54,474 nucleotides of DNA. Origin: Brevibacillus gelatini (GTDB lineage: Bacteria > Bacillota > Bacilli > Brevibacillales > Brevibacillaceae). Both the position numbers and the translations under genes were made by a program. The stretch is taken from the NCBI RefSeq assembly GCF_003710935.1, contig NZ_RHHS01000004.1, positions 1 through 54,474 on the forward strand, given 5' to 3'. Of the stretch, positions 46,039 to 54,142 are shown one piece after another. Under the pieces are notes generated by a model. The model worked only from the letters and a program-made list of their open reading frames with translations. It was not told the DNA's origin and searched no databases. Positions within the stretch are counted from its first letter, which is position 1. Every line of letters starts with the position of its first letter.

Positions 46039-47784
46039 ATGAGTGGTTTTTTTTCGTCATTCATGTCTAGAGAAGATTTAATTCCTTATGGAGATAATGC
46101 ATTACTTTTGTATGCTCTTGAACTGAAATGGCATATTGAAGATATTGCTACTGTAGCTACCCAAGCTTTAACTGATGGATCTGATGATAAAAAGTGCGAT
46201 TTAATCTACGTTGATCGAATAAATAAGATAGCTGTAGTTGCACAGGGTTATTATACTGAAAAAGAAAAGCAGTCAGCTCCGGCTAATAAAGCTTCTGACC
46301 TAAATACGGCGGTAGCCTGGGTCTTATCTATGGATGTAGAAAGGTTACCTGAAAGGATTAAAGCAGCAGCGATTGAACTTAGACAAGCATTAACTGACGA
46401 TGAAATTGAAGCGATTGAATTTTGGTACGTTCACAATCTGCCTCATTCCCAAAATGTCAGGGAAGAACTAGATGCTGTTGAGCATACAGCTATGAATGCC
46501 TTAAAAGCAAATTTTCCAAACTCTAATTGTAGAACAGTAAAGGCAATTGAGGTAGGGCATCATACGCTTGAAGAGTGGTATAAGGCAACACAAACAGCAA
46601 TTCTAGTTAACGAGGAGTTTACTATTGAAATAACTGGAGGCTACCATCAGGAATCAGATAAATGGAAGGCATTTGCAACATCTGTTCCAGCGAAGTGGTT
46701 AGCAGACCTTCAACGAAGATATCCTGAGGATCTCTTCTCTGCAAATGTCAGATATTTTCTAGGGGCTAAGAAAGGCGATTCTCCCATAAATGCTGGAATT
46801 CAGGAAACAGTGTCAACTAGTCCAAGTGAATTCTGGGTTTATAATAATGGTATAACTGCCCTTGTACATCATTTTGATGTTATAGATGACAAACTGATAA
46901 TTAAGGGTATTTCAATTGTTAATGGAGCACAAACAACTGGATCACTAGGCTCAACTAGTAACCCAATTCCTGAAAATACAATGGTACCAGCAAGGTTTAT
47001 TAAATGTGACGATGAATCAATTATTAGAAACATCATTAAATACAACAATAGTCAAAATGAAATAGAGCCCGAGGATTTTAGAAGTACAGACGGTGTTCAG
47101 CAAAGATTGAGAAGTGAATTTTCATCGAATGAGTTCTTTAGTTATACTGGTGCTCGAAGAGGTGGCGTTTCTCTTCCAAAAGAAAAGCATTTGATACCAG
47201 CAGGAACCGTTTCTCAAGCTATTGCAGCTTTTTATGGGGAACCAGAATTGGCGTATCATCGTGCTAAAGAAATCTGGGAAAAGAATACCGAGTATGAAAA
47301 AATCTTTAGTGAAAAAACCCATGCAGACCACATGATTTTTGTTTATTCATTGTATAAAACGATCGTTAATTACAAAGCTAAGTTAATGAAGATGGCGAAA
47401 ACTGGTAGTACAATGAATCAAGCAGAAGAAAAGTCTTTAGAATTCTTGCGAAATCGTGGTGCTATTTATCTTCTAACCTCGGCAATTAGCGCAAGTTTAG
47501 GGTTAATATTGAAGAAGAGTTTAACAAACATCTATGATTTAAGATTTAACAGATCAATGAGTTTAGAGGAATGTGAGAGATTATGGGAACCAATTGTTTT
47601 AACCTGTATATCGTTTAGAGATTCTCTGAATCCTGCATTGGCAAAGGGAATGAAAAATATAGAAGAGAATAAAAAAGCAATAGATAGTTTTACTAGTTTT
47701 GTAGAGGTAGTCAGTCAACAGGAACTATTGGTCAAATCATTTGAAGTATTTGCTAGTCATGTTGTAATTGAAAGTGTGGTATAA
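46039..47784 (+). CDS. AIPR (abortive infection phage resistance) protein
   Basis: A 581-residue AIPR-family protein (PF10592). The AIPR core is at about 238-303, including RYFLGAKKGDSPINAGI, FWVYNNGITAL and ISIVNGAQTTGSL. The N-terminal CDLIYVDRINKIAVVAQGYY (D54, Q69) resembles a restriction-endonuclease fold. AIPR proteins were first linked to lactococcal abortive infection, and several occur in defence islands. It is markedly AT-rich relative to the host. ATG 46039 follows CAAGGTGATCGT. A strong terminator follows at 47792. Confidence 0.88.
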   Translation: MSGFFSSFMSREDLIPYGDNALLLYALELKWHIEDIATVATQALTDGSDDKKCDLIYVDRINKIAVVAQGYYTEKEKQSAPANKASDLNTAVAWVLSMDVERLPERIKAAAIELRQALTDDEIEAIEFWYVHNLPHSQNVREELDAVEHTAMNALKANFPNSNCRTVKAIEVGHHTLEEWYKATQTAILVNEEFTIEITGGYHQESDKWKAFATSVPAKWLADLQRRYPEDLFSANVRYFLGAKKGDSPINAGIQETVSTSPSEFWVYNNGITALVHHFDVIDDKLIIKGISIVNGAQTTGSLGSTSNPIPENTMVPARFIKCDDESIIRNIIKYNNSQNEIEPEDFRSTDGVQQRLRSEFSSNEFFSYTGARRGGVSLPKEKHLIPAGTVSQAIAAFYGEPELAYHRAKEIWEKNTEYEKIFSEKTHADHMIFVYSLYKTIVNYKAKLMKMAKTGSTMNQAEEKSLEFLRNRGAIYLLTSAISASLGLILKKSLTNIYDLRFNRSMSLEECERLWEPIVLTCISFRDSLNPALAKGMKNIEENKKAIDSFTSFVEVVSQQELLVKSFEVFASHVVIESVV

Positions 47785-47791
47785 GATCAAA

Positions 47792-47833
47792 AAGCTATGA
47801 TTGGTTCAATTATTTCAACCCCAATCATAGCTT
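47792..47833 (+). terminator. Terminator of AIPR gene
   Basis: AAGCTATGATTGG and CCAATCATAGCTT form a 13-bp perfect stem, 8 bases after the stop codon. Confidence 0.8.
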
Positions 47834-47846
47834 ATTTGAAATAACG

Positions 47847-47860
47847 AAACTTGCCGTTAC
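47847..47860 (-). repeat. Terminal inverted repeat, right
   Basis: AAACTTGCCGTTAC is the exact inverse of the left terminus at 35733-35746. Confidence 0.88.
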
Positions 47861-47872
47861 AGACAGCGCGGA

Positions 47873-47890
47873 GAACCGTATCATAAGTGA
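47873..47890 (+). repeat. attR: Right attachment site (second rlmH end)
   Basis: GAACCGTATCATAAGTGA encodes EPYHK-stop and, with the preceding CGCGGA, RGEPYHK-stop, the exact C-terminus of RlmH with different codons. TATCATAAGTGA closely resembles staphylococcal SCC att cores. Confidence 0.87.
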
Positions 47891-48161
47891 GGGATAATTT
47901 TCTATATAAATTGATGGGACCAAGCATGCTAAATAATCAAGAGTCTTTTGAAAAAGATTCTGAAACAAGTAACATATTTGAGGAATTTCAGGATAACATG
48001 AAAACAGCTAAGATGACTGAACAGCTTACCATAGTAATTAATTAGTATCAGGTTAAAGGAGCATCCCCCTGTAACACGCCTTTTAAGCCCCAAAATTAGA
48101 TTTGAGTCATACCCCCTTATCTTGTTAAGCTGATATCAGAAGAACAGAGGGGGATATTTTT
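47891..48161. other. Right flank of the element
   Basis: No confident gene. A 39-codon frame (47926-48045) has only a weak ribosome site. The end of a degraded insertion sequence starts around 48100, ahead of the truncated transposase. Confidence 0.5.
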
Positions 48162-48338
48162 ATGCAACGGAGACGCTATTCCATCGAGTTCAAACAACAA
48201 CTGATCCAGGAAGCCCACGAAGTCGGAAATGCTAGCCAAGTAGCCAGACGGCATGGGATCGACCCGAAGATGCTGTATCGATGGATACGTGATTCCAAAC
48301 ACGCCGATTGGCAGAATGGACTGTCAACACCAAACTAG
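48162..48338 (+). pseudogene. Truncated transposase (IS3 OrfA-like)
   Basis: ATG 48162 follows AGAGGGGGAT. The first 53 codons encode an HTH_Tnp_1 domain (RYSIEFKQQLIQEAHEVGNASQVARRHGIDPKMLYRWI). The frame then enters the IS3 element that starts near 48322 and stops at 48338 after a few foreign codons. No continuation of this transposase is evident beyond the IS3 element. Confidence 0.8.
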
Positions 48339-49171
48339 ACAAATTCCTTAAGTGCCTCCTGTTTGTAAACAAGTGGACTTAAATAGCCCAATGTTGAGTG
48401 AATCCTTGTTTCGTTAAACCATTTCACATATGCTCCTAATTCTTGCTTCAACTGGGGAAGTGATTCAAACCGTCGATTCTTAACAAACTCCGTTTTAATC
48501 AGTTTGAAAGTTGCCTCTGCTACAGCATTATCATATGGGCAGCCTTTTATGCTTAAAGAGCGCTTGATGTTGAATGTACGGATGACATCACCAATCGTAC
48601 GATTGGTGAACTCACTGCCACGATCTGTGTGGAAAAGCTGAATTTGACGCAAGTCTCCTTTTACGCTTGCAAAAGCTCGATAGACAAGCGCGGCGTCTTT
48701 ACTGGATCCACAGCTATACCCAATAATCTCCCGGTTGAATAAGTCCACAAGTAGACAGATATAGTGCCATTTGTTTGCGACTCGAACATACGTTAAATCG
48801 CTCACAACCGCTTCTAGTGGTTGATCTTTTGTAAACTCGCGGTTTAGTTCATTCTGAATGGCCGAATCGTTACAAGGAGACTTATGCGGCTTATACTGTG
48901 CAATCGTATACGCCGATACAAGGCCGTTCTTCTTCATCAAACGTCCAATACGTCGTCTGGAAACAGTCTTTCCTTCTTTTTGCAGAATTGCTTTGATCTT
49001 TCTTGTTCCATAGACGCGCTGATTCTCTTCGAAAATACGAATGATCGCCTGTTCCACCTCATCTTCACTAGATGAATGCTGACTATTTTCGTAATAGTAA
49101 GTACTCCGATTCACCTGGAGAATGGTACACATGGCAGACACAGAGTACTTATGTGCATTTTGCCGGATCAC
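48335..49171 (-). CDS. IS3-family transposase OrfB
   Basis: A 278-residue DDE integrase-type transposase. The N-terminal HTH_21 region starts MIRQNAHKYSVSAMC. The catalytic core has VVSDLTYV, FHTDRGSEFT and the final E in DNAVAEATFKLIKTE. The gene has a GTG start, but the natural product is likely an OrfAB fusion: a -1 slip at the AAAA in CGAAAATAA would join GRK to ITVIRQN. The C-terminus appears complete. Confidence 0.92.
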   Translation of the reverse strand: MIRQNAHKYSVSAMCTILQVNRSTYYYENSQHSSSEDEVEQAIIRIFEENQRVYGTRKIKAILQKEGKTVSRRRIGRLMKKNGLVSAYTIAQYKPHKSPCNDSAIQNELNREFTKDQPLEAVVSDLTYVRVANKWHYICLLVDLFNREIIGYSCGSSKDAALVYRAFASVKGDLRQIQLFHTDRGSEFTNRTIGDVIRTFNIKRSLSIKGCPYDNAVAEATFKLIKTEFVKNRRFESLPQLKQELGAYVKWFNETRIHSTLGYLSPLVYKQEALKEFV

Positions 49172-49173
49172 TG

Positions 49174-49458
49174 TTATTTTCGTCCGAAGATCAGCGCTGC
49201 TTGCTTTAAAATATCGTTTTCCATTTTTAATCGCTGAATTTCTTTGCGTAGCGCAAGGAATTCATTCTGTTCTTCCGTTCGGTTGTCTTTTTCTTTGAAA
49301 GAACCTGTCGTTCTGCTTTGTTTGACCCAACGGTCAAACGCAGATGCACTCAGATCGTATTCTTTCAAAATATCTGCACGCGTTTTTCCATTCTCGTAGA
49401 GTTGAACCATTTGCCGCTTGAACTCGTCTGTAAATGACCGACGCTCACGTTTCCCCAT
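49174..49458 (-). CDS. IS3-family transposase OrfA
   Basis: A 94-residue OrfA with an HTH (RRSFTDEFKRQMVQLYENGKTRADILKEYDLS) and a leucine-zipper region (LALRKEIQRLKMENDILKQAALI). It provides terminal-repeat recognition and the N-terminal part of the frameshift fusion with OrfB. Confidence 0.92.
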   Translation of the reverse strand: MGKRERRSFTDEFKRQMVQLYENGKTRADILKEYDLSASAFDRWVKQSRTTGSFKEKDNRTEEQNEFLALRKEIQRLKMENDILKQAALIFGRK

Positions 49459-49533
49459 GACATTCTCCCCGTTCTATATCGATTTGCTTTCAATCTACTA
49501 GACCTTAAGAGAATTGTCCAATTCAGTGTAGCC

Positions 49534-49884
49534 GATCCACGCAGAGATGAAGCAGGAAGAACCGCTGTATTTTTGCAAATAGAAAATTGGACTTTGAAAA
49601 ATGAGGGACACCCACTTACCCAATGACGAAAGTAAGGTATTCTTCACCATGGCTTGATCCTTTCAGTGGATTTGAACAGAAACTACTTGACCATTCCATT
49701 GCAGAGGATTTTTTTGTGTCCTTAACGGGTTGACATACCCAAACATTCAACCGGGTCTATTGAGAAATGAGAAACCTTTTAGAGTGATGAATCGTCTTAC
49801 TCTAAGGTTGATGGAATATTTTTCGATAAATGTAATAAAACTCCACAATATGGCGCTATATGGTTTTTAGGAGGTGAGTACATT
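49534..49884. other. Intergenic region after IS3
   Basis: No gene. A hairpin TTAGAGT/ACTCTAA lies near 49780-49805. An AGGAGGTG ribosome site at the right end serves the next gene. Confidence 0.5.
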
Positions 49885-50079
49885 ATGCTTCAGTTAAAGG
49901 AATTAGTATTGAAGGCACAACAGGGTGATGGTGAAGCGTTGATGATGATCTTAAATCAATTTACCCCTGCTATCAAGAAACATGCTAAAAATCTGGGTTA
50001 TGAGGATGCTGAAGCTGATCTCAAAGCTTGGGCATGTAGATCAATCATGAACTACAAGATTCGCTCAAGAGTAAATTAA
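49885..50079 (+). CDS. Sigma-factor-like N-terminal HTH_16 fragment (64 aa)
   Basis: A 64-residue protein. The first 45 residues, LQLKELVLKAQQGDGEALMMILNQFTPAIKKHAKNLGYEDAEADLKAW, match the N-terminal helix-turn-helix of YvrI/SigO-like or conjugative-element sigma-like proteins. The remainder lacks sigma region 4, so it is a short stand-alone version or a truncation. AGGAGGTG precedes ATG 49885. Confidence 0.65.
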   Translation: MLQLKELVLKAQQGDGEALMMILNQFTPAIKKHAKNLGYEDAEADLKAWACRSIMNYKIRSRVN

Positions 50080-50160
50080 TGAAATAAAACCATGATCGCC
50101 TGCACTCTTATAGCAATGTGTGTAGGCGACTCCCTTAACTAAGCCAAGGAGGATTTAATT

Positions 50161-50799
50161 ATGAGGAAAGTCGTTTTAAGCAGTATATTGGTGTTATCTG
50201 TTCTTGCTGGATGTTCTCCTTCGACAAATCCAAATGTAGAAAAGCAAATTCATTATGGTGAAAATGCTGAAGCTTCTCAAGATTATCTTAACAAAATTAA
50301 GATTATAAAAAGTCATAGTGAAATTGGTTCTGGCGAGCTTACCAAGGAGAATATCGCATTAGGTGGTATTCACATCGGTGATAGTGCAGAAACTGTAAGA
50401 AACTTGTTTGGAGAGCCAACGAGTAAGGGTGTGTTACATTCTACACCTTTTCCATTGTGGACTTATGAAAAACTTAATCTGTTTATCGCCTTCTATGATA
50501 AGGGAGGAGCCAATCCACCAATAGATAATCCAAAAGGCGGAGTAGTAAGTATAGTTGTTAACGATCCATCAGACATCAAAACAGATCGTGGTTTTGGTAT
50601 CGGAAGCAGTCTAAAAGAAGTTATGGAAAGTTTTCAGAGTGCTTACGGCTATGAGAAACGTAAAGATACTGATACACAATATGTCGTGATTTCAGGTTCT
50701 AGTTCATCTGGCAATACCTTTTATCCAACATTAGGCGTATTATTAAAAGGAGACAAGGTAATTAGTATTGAACTAAGCAATCAAGAAGAGCAACCATAA
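50161..50799 (+). CDS. Lipoprotein of unknown function
   Basis: A 212-residue lipoprotein: LSVLAGC is a lipobox with the modified cysteine at residue 18. The mature part contains GGIHIGDSAETVRNLFGEPTSKG, a pattern seen in SmpA/BamE-like or DUF4309-type repeats, and a related GFGIGSSLKEVMESFQSAYG. No enzymatic motif is visible. AAGGAGGATTTAATT precedes ATG 50161. It converges on the hydrolase gene across a terminator. Confidence 0.8.
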   Translation: MRKVVLSSILVLSVLAGCSPSTNPNVEKQIHYGENAEASQDYLNKIKIIKSHSEIGSGELTKENIALGGIHIGDSAETVRNLFGEPTSKGVLHSTPFPLWTYEKLNLFIAFYDKGGANPPIDNPKGGVVSIVVNDPSDIKTDRGFGIGSSLKEVMESFQSAYGYEKRKDTDTQYVVISGSSSSGNTFYPTLGVLLKGDKVISIELSNQEEQP

Positions 50800-50803
50800 A
50801 AAT

Positions 50804-50823
50804 GAGAGGGGAATCCCCCTCTC
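50804..50823. terminator. Bidirectional terminator-like hairpin
   Basis: GAGAGGGG-AATC-CCCCTCTC is a perfect 8-bp stem between convergent genes, without a strong T run. Confidence 0.6.
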
Positions 50824-50827
50824 AATA

Positions 50828-51427
50828 TTACCAGCCAGCATCGTTAAGCAGAGCATTAAGTCTTCGACCCGGATAGGTATCACCTTTGCTGGCTCTCATG
50901 TAATGTCCTGCATTCCATGGTGACGCACCTAACGCTTCATTGCAAGCATAGTTCCCGCCGACAAACCGTTCACTAACTACATTTACTTTCTTGTTGTCAT
51001 CAGTTTGAACATTGAATGCCTTCAAGCCACCTTTGAAGCCGTCTTCATATGCTGCCTTAATGTTAGTTTTATTACCAAAAATATCATTGAAAGCATCTTT
51101 TCCACCAACATACCGCTTATTGATTTGTTTGCAATATGCCTCAACACCATCGTCTAAAGTTGCATAAACAGGGAAGGTGCCGCATTTTCCTACAGGTTCA
51201 CCAATGCTTCCTCCTTGAAATCCGGGGTTGTTAATTGGAATGCCCCATTCTTGATACCATTGAGTTAATACTACAGCAGTAGAAATACCGATTTGTTCAG
51301 CAGCAGCGCTTGCATATTCGGAATATTTTTTAGCGAATGTATCATAATCTGGTTTCTTTGGATATTTAGAGTTACTTGGGCAAACGTAGCTAGACGAAGT
51401 AAGTTTTGTGTTAAGTTTTTGTTCCAT
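50828..51427 (-). CDS. Glucosaminidase/lysozyme-like protein without signal peptide
   Basis: A 199-residue protein. The middle (ISTAVVLTQWYQEWGIPINNPGF and YATLDDGVEAYCKQIN) resembles flagellar/phage glucosaminidase domains, in which a helical segment with a glutamate precedes an NNPG or NNLFG turn. No signal peptide or membrane helix is visible, so export would need a holin, lysis or an unusual route. ATG 51427 is preceded by GAGAGG at long spacing. It lies just downstream of the glutaredoxin-like gene. Confidence 0.6.
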   Translation of the reverse strand: MEQKLNTKLTSSSYVCPSNSKYPKKPDYDTFAKKYSEYASAAAEQIGISTAVVLTQWYQEWGIPINNPGFQGGSIGEPVGKCGTFPVYATLDDGVEAYCKQINKRYVGGKDAFNDIFGNKTNIKAAYEDGFKGGLKAFNVQTDDNKKVNVVSERFVGGNYACNEALGASPWNAGHYMRASKGDTYPGRRLNALLNDAGW

Positions 51428-51448
51428 TAATATCAATCCTCTCGAATT

Positions 51449-51790
51449 TTAGTAGTTAAAAACAATTGGCTTAGTTATTTCTGAAATTTCTTCGTCCCAA
51501 AAACGCTGAACAGGAAGAGAAACTTGCATTTCAGCGAGAGAAACATGGATATCAAAATGGTGCTTGAGTAACTTGACCCATACTTCGGCTTGGTATCCAT
51601 CATGTCGATATCCTCCTATGAAGAATGATGGAATCAAAGTTAATCTCATTCTTTTAAAATCTTTAAACGCTTCTGGGTTCCTAATTATGTTTCTCTCCAC
51701 ATGAGGTACTTTGTAATGTTTGAAAAGACACAAAACTTGAAAAGCAATAGTTGAAAAATCGTCAGTAAATACTTCAACGACTTGACTCAT
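51449..51790 (-). CDS. Glutaredoxin-like fold protein lacking CxxC
   Basis: A 113-residue protein with a thioredoxin-type layout: VVEVFTDDFSTIAFQVLCLFKHYKVPHVERNIIRNPEAFKDF, then LIPSFFIGG, the position of the cis-proline loop. The redox CxxC of glutaredoxins is replaced by DDFST, so a reductase role is unlikely. It overlaps the sigma-like gene by 17 bases, suggesting co-function. Confidence 0.6.
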   Translation of the reverse strand: MSQVVEVFTDDFSTIAFQVLCLFKHYKVPHVERNIIRNPEAFKDFKRMRLTLIPSFFIGGYRHDGYQAEVWVKLLKHHFDIHVSLAEMQVSLPVQRFWDEEISEITKPIVFNY

Positions 51791-52197
51791 AGTTTTTCCA
51801 CTCTCTTAAGTCATTTTGCAATTTTTTTAATGCTGCTTTTTTTATCTTATTTACGGCAGGTTGAGAAATTTTTAATTGTTTACTAACTTCTTGTTCGGTA
51901 TAGCCATATAAAAAAATTGATCGAATCACATAAAACTGTCTAGGAGATAGCCTTGATAATGCGTCCCGTAGAGAAATAGATAGATCATTTTCATGCTGCT
52001 CTTGCAAAGGCAGTAATTCTACCAATTCTACAGAAGCATCATCGCTTAATGGAGCATTAAGACTTAATTCCTCATGCCGTCTAATCTTACAATGTTTCTT
52101 AGATAGCCTATACATTTCGTGTTGTAAACCTTTTAAAAACCATGATGCGATTCTAGCATTTTCTATAAAAGCATCTTCATTAATACAAGGGTGACAT
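51774..52197 (-). pseudogene. Sigma-70-like factor with N-terminal frameshift
   Basis: The 113-residue frame from 52115 contains sigma region 4 (LSRLSPRQFYVIRSIFLYGYTEQEVSKQLKISQPAVNKI). Upstream, the same frame continues open to residues INEDAFIENARIASWFLKGLQHE, a region-2-like helix, but has no start codon. An ATG at 52197 with GGAGATGA lies one base out of frame. A 1-base insertion in the AAGGG run near 52188-52192 would explain this. Without it the protein would be about 140 aa. Confidence 0.7.
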
Positions 52198-52599
52198 TTG
52201 TATCATCTCCTTTTCCTGCCGACACCATGTATAGAGAAAATTAGTAGGGAATATATAACCTGTTTTAGAAAAAAGGAGATTATCCAAGTTAGATCATAGA
52301 AAATATAAAATGCTTCAAAATAATGCCTATCCTATATCGTTGCAAATCCTCGAAATGAGGCGATGATGAGATCAATTTTTTGTCCATTTTTCAATACTTG
52401 AGTCGGTAAAGGTATCAAAGTTACTCAGTGGGAAGAGCAGCACAAAGAAAGGCGATAAAATGAAAAGGTGGGGGGAGGAACGGCAGAACATTATTCTGCG
52501 CAAAGGTTACAGGTCACGTAAAAAAGCAGTAAAACAAGCTATTTAGGACTATGATTTCCATAGATGATGTACAATAGCTTGAAAAAGGAGGTCTTTGCC
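52198..52599. other. Intergenic region before TetR remnant
   Basis: About 400 bases with no gene or clear regulatory site. Confidence 0.5.
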
Positions 52600-53168
52600 T
52601 TGGCCAGAAGCAAAGAATTTGATACGATAGCCACCCTTCATAAAGCAAATGGAGGTATTCGGTCACTATGGCTATGAGGGCACGTCCTTGCAAAACCTTC
52701 TGGATGACTTGGGGATTGCACGTCAAAGTCTTTACGACACATATGGAACAAAGCGTGATTTATTCATCTCTGCTGTCAAGCAATATGCGGATCAGAAAAC
52801 ATCACTAGTAATCTGGATCGGCGAAGGGAGCTATCATTGCCGTTTTCAACGCGAGTGCTGCTGCGCTGAAAGATCCCGTGCGGAATAAGGAATGTTTCAT
52901 CATGCAAAGCGCAATCGAACAAGTCCCGCATATTCCCGAAATTGCTGAATTTTTTCTGCATGATATAGAGCGTTTAGAAAAAGCATTTTATGAAGCACTC
53001 GTCCGTGCCAAGCAACAAGGTGAGCTAAAAGATCGGCGCCAGGATCTTCGGTCCATCGCACATTTTTTAAACTACTCGCGTTTATCCCTCACTCAGACAG
53101 CCAAACTACAACCAAGTCCAGATGTTTTGGACGAGATAGTAAAAACGACTCTTTCCATACTCGACTAA
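52600..53168 (+). pseudogene. TetR-family regulator broken by two frameshifts
   Basis: The TTG start at 52600 follows AAAAAGGAGG. The N-terminal SKEFDTIATLHKA is in frame one. The HTH (MEVFGHYGYEGTSLQNLLDDLGIARQSLYDTYGTKRDLF) is in frame two from 52649. The C-terminal domain (VRNKECFIMQSAIEQVPHIPEIAEFF to the stop at 53168) is in frame three. One extra A near 52648 and one indel near 52829-52832 account for the shifts. All TetR parts are present, so inactivation is recent. Confidence 0.88.
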
Positions 53169-53172
53169 ATTT

Positions 53173-53201
53173 ATGAAGCAAACGAAGCTTCATTTTTATT
53201 T
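53173..53201 (+). terminator. Terminator of TetR pseudogene
   Basis: ATGAAGC and GCTTCAT form a stem followed by TTTTATTTTG. Confidence 0.75.
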
Positions 53202-53398
53202 TGCCTTCATTGGCCATTAATTACCAAAAAACATCGTGTAAACACATAAAAACGTGGTGAACCCAATCACCACGTTCCAAAAAGTTTGCTCGAGGATGTT
53301 TGTGAATGTCAATCAAAATGTTGACCACCGTGCTCATCAAAAAATTGACCACCATGGCAAAAATCAATCCACCCGTCGGGTGGGTAACTTTTTCATGA

Positions 53399-54142
53399 TC
53401 ACGATCTTTGAATGCTCTGCTTAAAGCGATAACTGTCTCCATTCATTGCAAAGATATGGGCACGATGGGTAAGCCGATCAACCAAGGCTGACGTCATTTG
53501 CTCATCTTTGAAAATCTGTGTCCATTCCGTAAATTCCAGATTGCTGGTAATGATCATGCTTCCTTTCTCATAGCGAGCCGCACAAAATTGGAATAATAAC
53601 TCCGCCCCGGTCCGACTCAGAGGGACAAACCCGACTTCATCCAAAATAATCAAATCTGTTTTCAACCATTGCCTCTCTAACTGGAGGATTCGCTTTTGGG
53701 ACTGAGCTTCCATAAGCTCGTTACATATTTTAGCAGCAGTCCAAAACTGGACGGAATAGCCTTGATGGCAAGCTTCCTTCCCGAGTGCAATGGAGAGATG
53801 AGTTTTTCCAGTGCCAGAGTTTCCGATAAACATGATGTTCTCTGCTTTTTCGATGTACTCACAACGAGCCAGTTGAAGCAATTTGGGCTTATTGAGAGAC
53901 GGAATCGCCGAGAATTGAAATTGATCGAGCGTTTTCATAGAAGGGAATTTAGCGTGCTTGATGCGACTCGCAATTTGGTTAGCATCCCTTTGCTGAACTT
54001 CTTGCTCTAGTAGGGCTAAGAGGAACTCCTCGTAGGGAATTTGCCGTTCAGCAGCATCATGGGCGATTTCCTTATAGACACGTTTAATCGCAGGTAAACG
54101 AAGGCGTTTCGCGTAGGTTTCAAGCAGGAAACTCGTACTCAA
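53399..54142 (-). CDS. istB: IS21 transposition helper ATPase IstB
   Basis: AAA+ protein of 247 residues of DnaC/IstB type. Walker A GNSGTGKT is at 107-114, Walker B is LIILDEVGF, and sensor residues appear in SMIITSNLEFTEW. It assists IstA in target selection. The start overlaps istA (ATGA). Confidence 0.95.
   Translation of the reverse strand: MSTSFLLETYAKRLRLPAIKRVYKEIAHDAAERQIPYEEFLLALLEQEVQQRDANQIASRIKHAKFPSMKTLDQFQFSAIPSLNKPKLLQLARCEYIEKAENIMFIGNSGTGKTHLSIALGKEACHQGYSVQFWTAAKICNELMEAQSQKRILQLERQWLKTDLIILDEVGFVPLSRTGAELLFQFCAARYEKGSMIITSNLEFTEWTQIFKDEQMTSALVDRLTHRAHIFAMNGDSYRFKQSIQRS

Larger units (their letters stand above)
35733..47890. mobile_element. SCC-like integrative element at rlmH (12.2 kb)
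   Basis: The element begins at the rlmH stop and ends with a duplicate of the rlmH terminal codons. Its termini carry the perfect inverted repeat GTAACGGCAAGTTT (35733-35746; inverted at 47847-47860). It encodes a large serine recombinase (557 aa), a small upstream protein, a P4/D5-type primase-helicase, DUF960 and RadC proteins and an XRE regulator. The cargo is a NotI-like endonuclease, a C5 methyltransferase and an AIPR protein. This layout parallels staphylococcal SCC elements. The rRNA methylase remains intact after insertion. Relationship to true SCC is inferred from architecture, not from alignment. Confidence 0.88.
48322..49533 (-). mobile_element. IS3-family insertion sequence
   Basis: About 1.2 kb bounded by imperfect inverted repeats: ACACCAAACTAGACAAATTC at 48328 and its diverged inverse ending near 49529 (19 of 26 bases match through CTTAAG). 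It carries OrfA and OrfB on the minus strand. I found no clear target duplication, so exact ends are uncertain by a few bases and flanking DNA may have been lost. Confidence 0.8.

Noticed and set aside
47926..48045. 39-codon frame just right of the SCC-like element
   Set aside because: Weak ribosome site and no family; may be a remnant.
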